Below are positions 32,200 to 43,454 of a DNA stretch of 64,000 bases, one piece after another. The notes under the pieces are model-generated. The model saw only the letters and a program-made list of their open reading frames with translations, was not told where the DNA came from and did no database searches. Position 1 is the stretch's first letter, and every line of letters begins with the position of its first letter. The stretch is taken from assembly GCA_021186555.1 (NCBI GenBank), contig JAJKFL010000026.1, positions 8,391,709 through 8,455,708 on the forward strand. Direction: 5' to 3'. Source of the stretch: Reticulitermes speratus. Its lineage: Eukaryota; Arthropoda; Insecta; Blattodea; Rhinotermitidae. The position numbers and the translations under genes are program-made.

Positions 32200-32905
32200 T
32201 CATCTTTATGCAATTTTCTCAATTCACGTCAAATTTTCTGTCTTTTAGGCCCGGATATTCTCCTGGACACCCATTTCACAGAAGCACTTATCATATGCTT
32301 ATCAGTAAGACAGAGAGACTAAGCTTGAAACTTGGACAGTGTTACTGCTTCAACACAGTACGATACCAAGAATATTCTACAGATAAAACAAGCAACTTAA
32401 TTCGCTTTTGACCAAACCCAATGCCTGTACATTAGAAACACAAATAGGCTATGTGAAATACCCCAAGACATTGCTTAGATAGCTTATAGACATTGTGGGC
32501 GCATCTGGTGGATGTTGCAGGCTTTGCAGTGGACAAATGCAATTCTCCTTAAGACGGGTAATTGAGGATTACTTTGTTCCGGAAAAGTTTGAATCCAGCA
32601 ATTGTCTTATCTTCCCGACGAGTGCTGGACTGCCTGCACAAGATCTCTGCTAATTACTGTATCCCGCGGTGTTGTTAACTAAGATTCCAAAACGAAACCA
32701 TTGGTAGGCCTGCATTGGGTCTATCGAACGCTTGGAACCAGATTCAAGATAGGCTTACAGATAATAATGAGCACGACCAACAATACCAAAGTCCCTTCCT
32801 CAATTCTGTTGATTGCACAAGTAAATCACGAAAGTGCTTTAAAGTTATAAATTCTCATTTAACCCTGTATACCATTGTGGTAACTATATAGTCATATATA
32901 ACTGT
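32200..32905. other. No recognisable feature
   Basis: Unique-looking AT-rich DNA. Confidence 0.45.
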
Positions 32906-32909
32906 TTTA

Positions 32910-33206
32910 ACACGGTGGCACAGTTAGTTGAGGCACTGCACTACAAGCCAGAAAGTCGCGGGTTCAATTCCCGATGGTTCATTGGGATTTTTTTATTGAC
33001 TTCGTCCTTCCGGCCGCACTATGGCCCTGGGGTCGACTCAGCCTCTAACAGAAATGAGTATCAGGAATATTTCCTGGGGGTAAAGGCGGCCGGTGCGTAG
33101 GGCTGACAACCTTACCAACTTTATGTGCCGATTGTCTAGAAATTCTGGGAGCCTCAAACTTCTGGAACCCTCAGGGCCTGTCCAGGCCTGTACAGGGATT
33201 GCTTTA
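32910..33206 (+). repeat. SINE-E, full length
   Basis: Head 'cggtggcacagttagttgag' with box B 'gggttcaattccc' (about 32961). The central domain 'gggggtaaaggcggccggtg' is shared with SINE-D. The tail ends '...ggcctgtacagggattgc'. The flanks 'aactgttt' on both sides may be a target duplication. Confidence 0.88.
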
Positions 33207-33239
33207 AACTGTTTAGTTTCGATTATTTACGGTTTTCGT

Positions 33240-33405
33240 ATGATTATAGGAAAGTATATCGCCAGTCTGTGATTGCGGATTTCTGTTTTCGATCCCAGTC
33301 TAGTCATTATGGGATTTATGGTGGATGATGTGGTCGTAGGATAGGTTTTTTTCCTCGAAGATTTTGGTTTCTGTCTGTCAGCGTCATCCTGTAATGCTCC
33401 ATAAT
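33240..33405 (+). repeat. SINE-C, diverged
   Basis: 'gatcccagtctagtcatta' (box B region) and 'gggatttatggtggatgatg' follow the SINE-C order. Strongly mutated. Confidence 0.6.
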
Positions 33406-33640
33406 CATTTTCCATTAATTTACAATTCACACTTTATAAACAATCTTAGCAATTGAGAGCATCTTTACATAAAATAGTTTTTGATATCTGAGAATAAACA
33501 GCGATTATCTATCTGTACACTGGTATTTGTAATTGAAATACGTTATGTTTTCTGCGAGACAGAAACTTAATTTTAAGTGCTATTCGGATGAATGTGAAGT
33601 TGCATAGGTTTCAAGAAAGAGATGAATCCATTTGAACGTG

Positions 33641-34015
33641 TTTGGTCACTGGAAAATGAATTTCCATTAATGCAAAAACATTCATTAGGACCTATTAGAA
33701 TTAGAATTAGAATTAGTGTTTGGTCACTGGAAAATTAATTTCCATTAATGCAAAAGCATTCATTAGAACTTATTAGAATTAGAATTAGTGTTTGGTCACT
33801 GGAAAATGAATTTCCATTAATGCAAAAGCATTCATTAGAACCTATTAGAATTAGAATTAGAATTAGTGTTTGGTCACTGGAAAATGAATTTCCATTAATG
33901 CAAAAGCATTCATTAAGACCTATTAGAATTAGAATTAGAATTAGAATTAGTGTTTGGTCACTGGAAAATGAATTTCCATTAATGCAAAAGCATTCATTAG
34001 AACCTATTACAATTA
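33641..34015. repeat. Tandem array, 5 units growing from about 72 to 84 bp
   Basis: Each unit starts 'tttggtcactggaaaat' and ends in a run of (agaatt)n that lengthens by 6 bp steps. Units contain the inverted pair aatgaa...ttcatt. All unit lengths are multiples of three, so one frame (33748-34038) stays open with a repeated MQKHSL...NEFPL pattern. I regard this as a by-product, not a proven protein. Confidence 0.85.
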
Positions 34016-34143
34016 AAATGACGATTATGAAGTCATAAAATGTAATATGAAATTAAGGCTCTGATTGGATTAAACCATTTAAAATTTAAAGCCTGATCAA
34101 CATCACGATATGAATCTGTAAATGACACAAAAGGTATAATAGG

Positions 34144-34211
34144 CCTTAAAGATCCGAGGTTCAGAAATTATTTGTTATAACAAACTACTTCTGAACCTCG
34201 GATTCTTAAGG
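34144..34211. repeat. 68-bp near-perfect palindrome
   Basis: The ends 'ccttaaagatccgaggttc' and 'gaacctcggattcttaagg' pair, and the centre 'tttgttataacaaa' is itself palindromic. As RNA it would form a long hairpin with few mismatches. It may be a tiny inverted-repeat element or a small-RNA hairpin; no evidence favours either. Confidence 0.6.
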
Positions 34212-34214
34212 TTT

Positions 34215-35585
34215 CTGTTATTTCTCTCTATTTACTCTTTTCATCTTTCTCTCTTTGATTCTTTTACTTTCTTTCTTATTATATTCCCTAATTTTTCGTA
34301 CTTTTTCTGTCACTTTCTCTTCTCACTAGACACATACTATGGTACTACATACACAAAATACTCAGCAAAGAATCTGCAAATTATTTGAAGTTGTTCAGTA
34401 TCACATGTTTTAAATTAATTATGAAAGTAGGTAAGATGCATTTTATAGTATAGTATTTCAGAAATTAAAAGAAACTTATTCGATCGAACCTCATTTGTTT
34501 GTAAATTTGTAACAGAACTTAGCGGAATTGTAAACCCTCACTCTCCCTATCACATTATTTCGCCATTTTATTTTAGCTTGTTTTTATTTGAAAAACCGTA
34601 TATACAAGTAAATATAAATCCTTAATTACAATTTCCCATTGTGTTTGTTTAAAAATAAAGTACGGGCAAAGCCAGGACCTCGCTGTTCCCAATCCGTTGA
34701 CACCGATTTGCTGCTAATGCATGTCCACGCAGCTACGAGTCCCACACCGACTGTTTGTCTCCCGTAACTTGATGTACCCCTCCGCTTTTCTGAGCTCATC
34801 CGTCTAGGGGCCCATTCAAACACACACGTGTAACATAATACACCGCGTTTGCCTTTTTTTTATATTTGTAATAAATAATCGAGGCTTTTTTATACTGTTT
34901 TTTAAACACGTGCAATTCACCCCCTCGCTCCCCCCCCCACCCCCCCGGTGAAGAACGGCCGAATATCTGTGCTGTCTGCCTCCGTCTACAAGCGAATTTC
35001 ATTTCGTCTGTAATCTGAAATGGTAAATTATGTTTAAAAGGATCGCCAGTGTTCATGTTTATGTGTTAATCAAGTCTGTGTTATGGTACAAATGTTTTGC
35101 TCTGTTTTTAGAAAAAAGACAAAAAAAAAACAGTGGATGGTATTGAAGGGGGTTTGAATTTGTTTTGGCAGATGATTTGTTGAGTAGATTATTACAAACA
35201 CATAAAGTGTAAGCAGTTTGAGAAATGGATACCTGTGCAGTGAGGAACACCAGAATTTGTACGTTCTAATTAGTTATTGCAGTGATAAAATGGAGTGGAA
35301 AAACAAGGGGTCTCTCTCTCAAGTAACACGAAGGCAGCACGAAGAATTTTATTGGGAAATCTGGACCAGATATGATGCGGGAGACGTAGGTTTCGATGGG
35401 TATGTGATATTAAAATGAATTCCCATTTAAGGAGTAAAATTTATTGAACAGCTAAGTGACCCTCAGTTTCTCAAAAGGGTCTTTATTCCGTGGATTTAGT
35501 AGTTGTACAGAATTTTGGCCATAATACCTTAAGGTAAACTACGACTTGGATGGTGTAGGCTTAGAAACATAATGTAAAGTAGGCG
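34215..35585. other. No recognisable gene
   Basis: Contains C-rich tracts around 34926-34947. Short frames such as 35218-35418 show no domain. Confidence 0.4.
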
Positions 35586-35587
35586 TA

Positions 35588-35845
35588 ATGAAGGCGTATA
35601 GGGAAAGTAGAGCTATAGCTCCACTCATTCCTGACCTCGGCGCTGGATGGAGGTGAGTGGTCAACTTCACGCCCCGGTCACTTTACTCCCGGCAAAGAAC
35701 CTCGTTGGCCATTTTGTAGGATGGTGAGTGGGTGTCAGAGCCAATCTGGACGATTTGTAGAAGAGGAAAATATCTTGCCCCTTGCTGGGATTTGAACCCC
35801 TGACCATCCGTCTAGTCTCTATATCGACTATTCTATTTCATATTC
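35588..35845 (-). repeat. SINE-D, near full length
   Basis: Minus-strand copy: 'gagctatagctccactcatt', 'ccccggtcactttactcccg', 'gctgggatttgaacccctg' (box B) in order. Moderately diverged. Confidence 0.8.
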
Positions 35846-35945
35846 AGGTCTAGGCTTAGATAGGAGGATAATATTAAAAAGCTATTACATGCATAGGATG
35901 TGATGATGTGTGCTCTACAGTGGCTTGCAGCTGCGGGATTTTGTG
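35846..35945 (+). pseudogene. RTE LINE 3' scrap
   Basis: 'gataggaggataatattaaa' equals the segment encoding RWEDNIK in the 20484 copy, followed by a decayed remainder. Confidence 0.6.
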
Positions 35946-36097
35946 AGAACTGTGATGAAGAATAAATACACGAAGTACATAATAATTTAGTTTAAATATT
36001 GTTTTCTTTTTTGAGTAATGGGAGACGTATTGTTCCGTGTGAAGAGGAAAATTGTTCAGGTATTGTTGAATTCCGTTATAATCAGATTTTCTTATCC

Positions 36098-36190
36098 GTG
36101 ATTTCAGACTTCCGCCGCCGTGTAAATGAGATATTCGCTCTTCTGGGTTGTTACGCAGCTTACATTGGTAGTCAATACGCTACTAAAGTT
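36098..36190 (-). mobile_element. P element, partial arm
   Basis: 'tgatttcagacttccgccgc' and 'cgctcttctgggttgttacg' are the outer half of a P arm. It fades out before the hammerhead-like centre. Confidence 0.7.
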
Positions 36191-36204
36191 GTTAACATAT
36201 AATC

Positions 36205-37280
36205 CTTTTTATCAGTCTTGGCCTAAGATTTTATTGGTTTATAGATCTCTTCTCTTATTTTTGCAATATAATCAAGTAATTATGGATTAGAATATTTTCA
36301 TTAGCCTTAAAGGAGATAATAATGAGACTTTTTACAAAATATTAACTTACGAATCTGAACACAGGTGGCACTGCTGCGATGCATTGTAAAAGTCTCGTCC
36401 TGTAGCGACACCATTTAGACTGATTACAGAGATTTGCGTCTTTACATTATTTTTGTAACGTGGCTTATATTATATGAATCCTGGCAATATTAAAATAGAG
36501 TACTCGTGTTTAAGCCACCCACTTTTATGGAAATAAATGACGAGGGTATATACCAATACGCTTTTTTAAGAAGTTTAGATCCGACAGTTCTCAAGAGATG
36601 GGAATAAATTATCGTGCATCGCCTGGATAATAGACCTAAGAAACACTGGAAGATAATTGCACTAAATAGAAGCGGTGGGGGGGGGGGGTAGATTTTATTT
36701 TTCAATTTGGCCCTACTTACAGTAATCCGCGCGACTGTAAGCTAGTGAAAAAAAAACACGTTACGAAATCTTTATATAGGGCTATATTATATGTCACATC
36801 TGTTTTGTAAGATTCCCGTTACTTGTGTCTCGTCCACAGATCCACGTCGTACTGCGCTCTGTCTACTTATCATATTTAATGCCGCGTTTTAACATTTTAT
36901 GTTCAGCATGGATACATAACCGTAAGGGAAGTGGTTCCGAAATGACAGTGCGCATGTGCAGACCTGCAAAATAGAGATTTCTCCAACTGAAACCTATGCA
37001 ATCTGGTTGTCTTTTCTCTTTATGTGAATAAATAAAGTAATATCTTACATCGTGGAGTCCCTTAGCACCCTGGACCTGAGATTCTCTGTGTTAAGAAGTC
37101 CAGCACAGTAAAATTGTATTATTCATTCAATAATTTACATCAGGAAGCAAAACCAGTTTCCATAGCATCGTGTTTGGAAAAATTTGGAAATGTAAATAGT
37201 ATACTATCCAAAATATTAAAGAGTTTTGGAATAATTTACTGTTTCGGCTTTGTTCATTTTTCTTGTTTAAAATAAAATTA
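36205..37280. other. No recognisable feature
   Basis: Includes a 12-base G tract at 36677-36688. No gene or repeat supported. Confidence 0.45.
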
Positions 37281-37285
37281 AGAAC

Positions 37286-37321
37286 AATATGTTTCGTGGA
37301 AATGGCCGTTTCCATCATCAG
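37286..37321 (-). ncRNA. Hammerhead ribozyme relic
   Basis: Minus strand: intact box CTGATGA, extra U, stem II GGAAA/TTTCC, then GAAAC and ATAT. Stem III is broken and stem I does not pair. It faces away from the motif at 37396. Confidence 0.5.
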
Positions 37322-37395
37322 GGAAAATAGTGACTGAAGTTCAGTTTAACTTTGCTTGTCGGAACCAACTTGTTAAGCTTTTCACTCAGTTTTAC

Positions 37396-37430
37396 CTGAG
37401 GAAAGGGACCGATCCTGTCCCCGAAACGTA
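37396..37430 (+). ncRNA. Hammerhead-like motif, core complete but with insertions
   Basis: Box CTGAGGA, two extra A, stem II GGGAC/GTCCC (37405-37409 with 37417-37421), one extra C, GAAAC (37423-37427), GTA. Stem III word ACGT is self-complementary. Stem I is not evident. Right member of an outward-facing pair. Confidence 0.5.
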
Positions 37431-37560
37431 GCTTTTTAAGTTTTATTTCAAAGACGGACAAAGGAAAACGTTCAAACACAAAATGATTCCAAAAGTTATA
37501 TACCATCGTCAGAATCCAATATAACTTTATAGAAAAAATTATTATGACGTGCATCACCCT

Positions 37561-40361
37561 CATACAGTGTACCTACCGACTGTTATAACTTTCTTCATCG
37601 TCACATACTGTACCTACAGACTGTTATAACTTACTTCATCGTGAGATACTGTACCTACCGACTGTTATAACTTTCTTCATCGTCACATACTGTACCTACA
37701 GACTGTTATAACTTTCTTCATCGTCAGATACTGTACCTACCGACTGTTATAACTTTCTTCATCGTCACATACTGTACCTACAGACTGTTATAACTTTCTT
37801 CATCGTCAGATACTGTACCTACAGACTGTTATAACTTACTTCATCGTCAGATACTGTACCTACAGACTGTTATAACTTACTTCATCGTCAGATACTGTAC
37901 CTACCGACTGTTATAACTTTCTTCATCGTCACATACTGTACCTACCGACTGTTATAACTTTCTTCATCGTCAGATACTGTACCTACCGACTGTTATAACT
38001 TTCTTCATCGTCACATACTGTACCTACAGACTGTTATAACTTACTTCATCGTCAGATACTGTACCTACAGACTGTTATAACTTTCTTCATCGTCAGATAC
38101 TGTACCTACAGACTGTTATAACTTACTTCATCGTCAGATACTGTATCTACAGACTGTTATAACTGACTTCATCGTCAGATACTGTACCTACAGACTGTTA
38201 TAACTTTCTTCATCGTCAAATACTGTACCTACAGACTGTTATAACTGACTTCATCGTCAGATACTGTACCTACCGACTGTTATAACTTTCTTCATCGTCA
38301 CATACTGTACCTACAGACTGTTATAACTGACTTCATCGTCAGATACTGTACCTACAGACTGTTATAACTTTCTTCATCGTCACATACTGTACCTACAGAC
38401 TGTTATAACTGACTTCATCGTCAGATACTGTACCTACAGACTGTTATAACTTTCTTCATCGTCACATACTCTACCTACAGACTGTTATAACTGACTTCAT
38501 CGTCAGATACTGTACCTACAGACTGTTATAACTGACTTCATCGTCAGATACTGTACCTACCGACTGTTATAACTTTCTTCATCGTCACATACTGTACCTA
38601 CAGACTGTTATAACTGACTTCATCGTCAGATACTGTACCTACCGACTGTTATAACTTTCTTCATCGTCACATACTGTACCTACAGACTGTTATAACTTAC
38701 TTCATCGTCAGATACTGTACCTACAGACTGTTATAACTTTCTTCATCGTCAGATACTGTACCTACAGACTGTTATAACTTACTTCATCGTCAGATACTGT
38801 ATCTACAGACTGTTATAACTGACTTCATCGTCAGATACTGTACCTACAGACTGTTATAACTTACTTCATCGTCAGATACTGTACCTACAGACTGTTATAA
38901 CTTACTTCATCGTCAGATACTGTACCTACAGACTGTTATAACTGACTTCATCGTCAGATACTGTACCTATAGACTGTTATAACTTACTTCATCGTCATAC
39001 ACTGTACCTACAGACTGTTATAACTTACTTCATCGTCAGATACTGTATCTACAGACTGTTATAACTGACTTCATCGTCAGATACTGTACCTACAGACTGT
39101 TATAACTTACTTCATCGTCAGATACTGTATCTACAGACTGTTATAACTGACTTCATCGTCAGATACTGTACCTACAGACTGTTATAACTTACTTCATCGT
39201 GAGATACTGTACCTACAGACTATTATAACTTACTTCATCGTCAGATGCTGTACCTACAGACTGTTATAACTTACTTCATCGTCAGATACTGTACCTGCAG
39301 ACTGTTATAACTTACTTCATCGTCAGATACTGTACCTACAGACTGTTATAACTTACTTCATCGTCAGATACTATACTGCAGACTGTTATAACTTACTTCA
39401 TCGTCAGTTACTGTATCTACAGACTGTTATAACTGACTTCATCATCAGATACTGTACCTACGGACTGTTATAACTTACTTCATCGTCAGATACTGTACCT
39501 ACGACTGTTATAACTTACTTCATCGTCAGATACTGTACCTACAGACTGTTATAACTTACTTCATCGTCAGATACTGTACCTACAGACTGTTATAATTTAC
39601 ATCATCGTCAGATACTGTACCTACAGACTGTTATAACTTACTTCATCGTCAGATACTGTACCTACAGACTGTTATAATTTACTCATCGTCAGATACTGTA
39701 CCTACAGACTGTTATAACTTTCTTCATCGTCAGATACTGTACCTGCAGACTGTTATAACTTTCTTCATCGTCAGATACTGTACCTACAGACTGTTATAAT
39801 TTACATCATCGTCAGATACTGTACCTACAGACTGTTATAACTTTCTTCATCGTCAGATACTGTACCTGCAGACTGTTATAACTTACTTCATCGTCAGATA
39901 CTGTACCTACAGACTGTTATAATTTACATCATCGTCAGATACTGTACCTACAGACTGTTATAACTTTCTTCATCGTCAGATACTGTACCTACAGACTGTT
40001 ATAACTTTCTTCATCGTCAGATACTGTACCTGCAGACTGTTATAACTGACTTCATCGTCAGATACTGTACCTACAGACTGTTATAACTGACTTCATCGTC
40101 AGATACTGTACCTACAGACTGTTATAACTGACTTCATCGTCAGATACTGTACCTACAGACTGTTATAACTGACTTCATCGTCAGATACTGTACCTACAGA
40201 CTGTTATAACTGACTTCATCGTCAGATACTGTACCTACAGACTGTTATAACTTACTTCATCGTCAGATACTGTACCTACAGTCTGTTATAACTGACTTCA
40301 TCGTCAGATACTGTACCTACAGTCTGTTATAACTTACTTCATCGTCAGATACTGTACCTAC
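37561..40361. repeat. 41-bp satellite array, about 68 units
   Basis: The unit contains 'actgttataac', 'ttcatcgtca' and 'atactgtacctac'. Spacing of successive 'ctgttataac' is 41 bp almost throughout, with a few one-base deletions (near 39376, 39500, 39676). Variable positions (TTAC/TTTC/TGAC, CAGATAC/CACATAC, CAGACTG/CCGACTG) are linked, giving an 82-bp alternation on the left side. No open frame crosses the array. Confidence 0.97.
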
Positions 40362-40364
40362 AGA

Positions 40365-41245
40365 TGTATCTTTTGTATCTACCCTTTGCTTATTATAATG
40401 CCAAAACCGCTGCCTTTCAAGTACTATCTCAACTGTGCAGTATTATGATTTAGGACGTTTGTTCTCTAAGAGTTTTTAGGAAAAAAAAACAGTTTGAAGT
40501 CGTAGGAGGTCTGTAAGCAGCGATCTTTCTCTGTCCATTTATCCCAACCCTCTTGCACCAGCGGAGTGGAAATAAAGTTATGGACGGTTTTGTGAACGTG
40601 AGTGGACGCAGAAATGGAAATTGTATTATTTCCAATCCAATTCCGTAGCCTACTAAATTTCTTAGTATTAAACCCCTGTATGCGACATTAGTAACTGTAC
40701 TTTACTTATGCAATATCAGAATTTCTTTCCTCTACACGGAACAGAAAATCTTGTATCTGAAATCCCGCCCAGTAACCAACCCCCTCGTTTGTAATAATGT
40801 ATAGTTTTTTCCTCCGACTTGTAGATCGAGTGCCGTAAAACACTGGAGATGTGAATGCAAAATCCCTTTCTGGAATACCATAAGGAGTAGGAGAAGCTGA
40901 TGGAGATGGTACAGATATATACGAATGCTGAGGTACTTCTGGGATATAACACACAGATGTGTGTAATTTATAGATAAGACGTGGTCAGTCTTAGTATTGT
41001 GTTGTATACAGCGTGTTTCAGTACTCCTGCTTAGCTTTATAAGATCAAGAATCTGATAGTGTTTCCTACGGAGGAAGGATATTTGATTATTGTAGGACAA
41101 TAATAATTTTAAAGATAGATTGATTAATTGGTTTGTAGGCAGTTCAACTGATCTCTTTAGAAACTATTACAAGCATTTTAGAAACCAAACTGAAATTTGC
41201 GTACTGATACTACAGTAACATACGTCTGATTTAAAATGTGCCTAG
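40365..41245. other. No recognisable gene
   Basis: A minus-strand frame set at 40706-41100 has no domain. AT-rich. Confidence 0.4.
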
Positions 41246-41247
41246 TA

Positions 41248-41458
41248 TAGGGTGTTTTTTTTTCCTGCTTGACCGATAAGCGCCGGTCCAACGCTCCGCC
41301 AGCGTTGCATCGTACGTCGCGTGTCGGGGAGGTTTAACAGTCGATGGCGGGAGCTAGACAAACGCTCGCAGTGATAATAACCTTTAGAAAGTCTAATAAA
41401 AACTCACTAGAGCGTCAGGCCGGCGCTTATTGGTCAAATAGGAAAAATAAATCCTGTA
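41248..41458. mobile_element. Miniature inverted-repeat element (about 210 bp)
   Basis: The inner termini 'gaccgataagcgccgg' (41271-41286) and 'ccggcgcttattggtc' (41420-41435) are inverted with one mismatch, extending outward through a T-rich/A-rich pair to TA at each edge. The interior is GC-rich. No frame. Confidence 0.72.
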
Positions 41459-41571
41459 TTTCCTCCTTAGTACATTTAATTAGCCAATAAAAGGATTAGA
41501 AATGAACAGAAAATATTTAATTCGAAAAACATTAGGGGTAATAGAAATAAATGAACGCGCGCGTGGAAAAG

Positions 41572-41625
41572 AATGACATTTTAATATTATCCTCCCATCT
41601 ACGCCTATGTCTTCAAAGTGGGGTT
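41572..41625 (-). pseudogene. RTE LINE 3' scrap
   Basis: 'aatattatcctcccatctac' is the reverse complement of the RTE segment found at 20484 and 44150. Confidence 0.55.
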
Positions 41626-42257
41626 CATAGCTATAAATGGGAATTAAAAATTTCCGTTGAAATTCCAACGGGTTTTGTACTAGGACTCGGGATATAGACC
41701 TAATAACCATTATTTAAATGCAACGTTAGAAAAGAAATCCTACGCTGCTTTAACCTGCACTGACATGCTGTATAGTGTTATAAACTCTTGTGAACACCGC
41801 AAACTGTAACGAGGAACTGTGTGTACATAATACAGTTCGGTATGAACCGGTGGGGTCAGTCCGTTATTTGAGAACATTTGGCAGGACTGGCACGTCGGCG
41901 AATTTCACCCAGATAGTGGCAAGAACTGAAATACCACATGTTCTTTGCAGTCGCGGTCAGTTTAGCTACCGCAGCAGACAAACTTCTGTTTTATTGCTCT
42001 AGTCCTCTTCTTGTTATTTGCCTATCTGTGTCCATTCTTAGTATCGGTGAGCGTTCAGAAGGCATTCGAGTTGTACTCTCTTAGGCACAACTCATAAACT
42101 GCTTCCTTGGTTGTGTAACGGATTTATGGAGTCATTTCTTCACTGCATGAACAGTTGCCTTTAGTGCTTTTTGAACGTGAGTTTGGGAACTTAAAAGAGC
42201 TTCGTTTCAGGCTCATAACAATTCAGAATATTTAAGCTATGTACATGAGCAAACAGT

Positions 42258-42568
42258 CGACCTCGGTGGACTAGTGGTTAGCGTGCTCGCCACTGGACCC
42301 AAGGTTCGCGGGTTCGATCCCGACCGAGGTCGATGAATTTTTAAGGATGATAAAAATCATGAATAGAACTAGTAGTACTTGTAAGCAAAATTAAGAGGCC
42401 ATTTCTCACCCAAGTCTCCTGACTGACTGCCAGATGGCTCTGGCAGTCACATCAGGATCAAGTCGAAAAGCGCGGCCAGTCAGCCGGTCCCTCACTGCCG
42501 CAAATGCACAAAGACCTCGTAACCTCGGAAAAAGGAGGCCCAAGCCCATATGGGGCTGTCGAGCCATG
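42258..42568 (+). repeat. SINE-F, full length
   Basis: Head 'cgacctcggtggactagtgg' to 'cgggttcgatcccgaccg'. Its ends pair over 7-9 bp (GACCTCG with CGAGGTC), but the T-arm has mismatches, so this is not a working tRNA. The body has 'actgactgccagatggctc'. The tail 'catatggggctgtcgagcca' is the SINE-A-type tail, followed by (TTA)n. Confidence 0.85.
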
Positions 42569-42705
42569 GTTATTATTATTATTATATTATTACATTAGCA
42601 AACAGGATAATCGCAGTGGCATAAAGCAATATAACATGCAGTTTATGGTTATTCCTAAGAATCAATTTCTACACTGAAGTTTCCGTATACCTGCTCTGAT
42701 AGGAA

Positions 42706-43005
42706 GGGTCCGGTATAGCGTAGTCGCTGTGGGCTGGACGGTCCGGGGATCGAATCCCGGTGAGGGCGAGATTTTCCGGACACATCCCGGTCGGCTCCGA
42801 GGCCCACCCAGCCTCTTGTATGATGGGTACCAGGCGCCTTTCCCGGGGGTAAGGAGGCCGAGGCGTGGCGCTGACAACCGCCCCTCTTCTAGAGCCGGGG
42901 TCGAGAATGGGTGGAACTATACCTCTGTCTCCCCTGTGTGCGCCTGCTTGGCGTGTAACGGGACAGCAGGAGCTCTGATAGGACTGTTTACGTAGGCGTA
43001 GTCGT
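42706..43005 (+). repeat. SINE-D, full length
   Basis: Box B 'ggggatcgaatcccgg' at about 42746, central 'cccgggggtaaggaggccg', tail 'aactatacctctgtctcccc'. Box A is partly eroded. Confidence 0.88.
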
Positions 43006-43192
43006 AGGTTCGTCTAAAGAGAATGGACGACACTCGGCGTTCTAAAATTTTGGAATGTCTGAAATCAAGACATAATTACATAGCTGTTTAATCGGTACGT
43101 AGGCCTAAGTCGCGTCCCGGAAGTTTTGAATATTATAGATCAAAGTCATCCTTCAAAGGGTTGAGAGAAATTTATGAGTGAAGTGAGAACTA

Positions 43193-43450
43193 AAGCCGTG
43201 CCATTGCTCAGGCGGTTAATCGCCGGTCTCTCACCGCGGAGGCCCGGGTTCGATCCCGGGTCAGTCCGTGTGGGATTTGTGGTGGACAAAGTGGCACTGG
43301 GACAGGTTTCTTTTCCCCCGAGCACTTCGGTTTTCCCCTGTGAATTTCATTCCACCGGTGCTGCATTAGACGGAAAAACGAAAAAACTAATCATCTTCAT
43401 CACAGGGTTGCACAATAAGCCTCAAGGCTGCGGTGCGTCCACAAAAAAAA
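43193..43450 (+). repeat. SINE-C, well preserved
   Basis: The head has a good tRNA-Glu-like 'ctctcaccgcggaggcccgg' and box B 'ggttcgatcccggg'. It ends at 'gcggtgcgtcc' plus 10 A, missing the usual last 25 bp, so it is either a short subfamily or was internally primed. Confidence 0.92.
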
Positions 43451-43454
43451 AAGT

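Noticed and set aside
37561..40361. CRISPR array
   Set aside because: Units are contiguous 41-bp repeats with no unique spacers, and the window is eukaryotic.
37561..40361. Hammerhead box CTGACGA in the satellite (minus strand)
   Set aside because: The box occurs in each unit, but there is no stem II or GAAA after it, so a hammerhead cannot form.
42258..42340. Functional tRNA gene
   Set aside because: The ends pair like an acceptor stem, but the T-arm has mismatches, the D-arm is poor, and the sequence continues into a SINE-F body found elsewhere.
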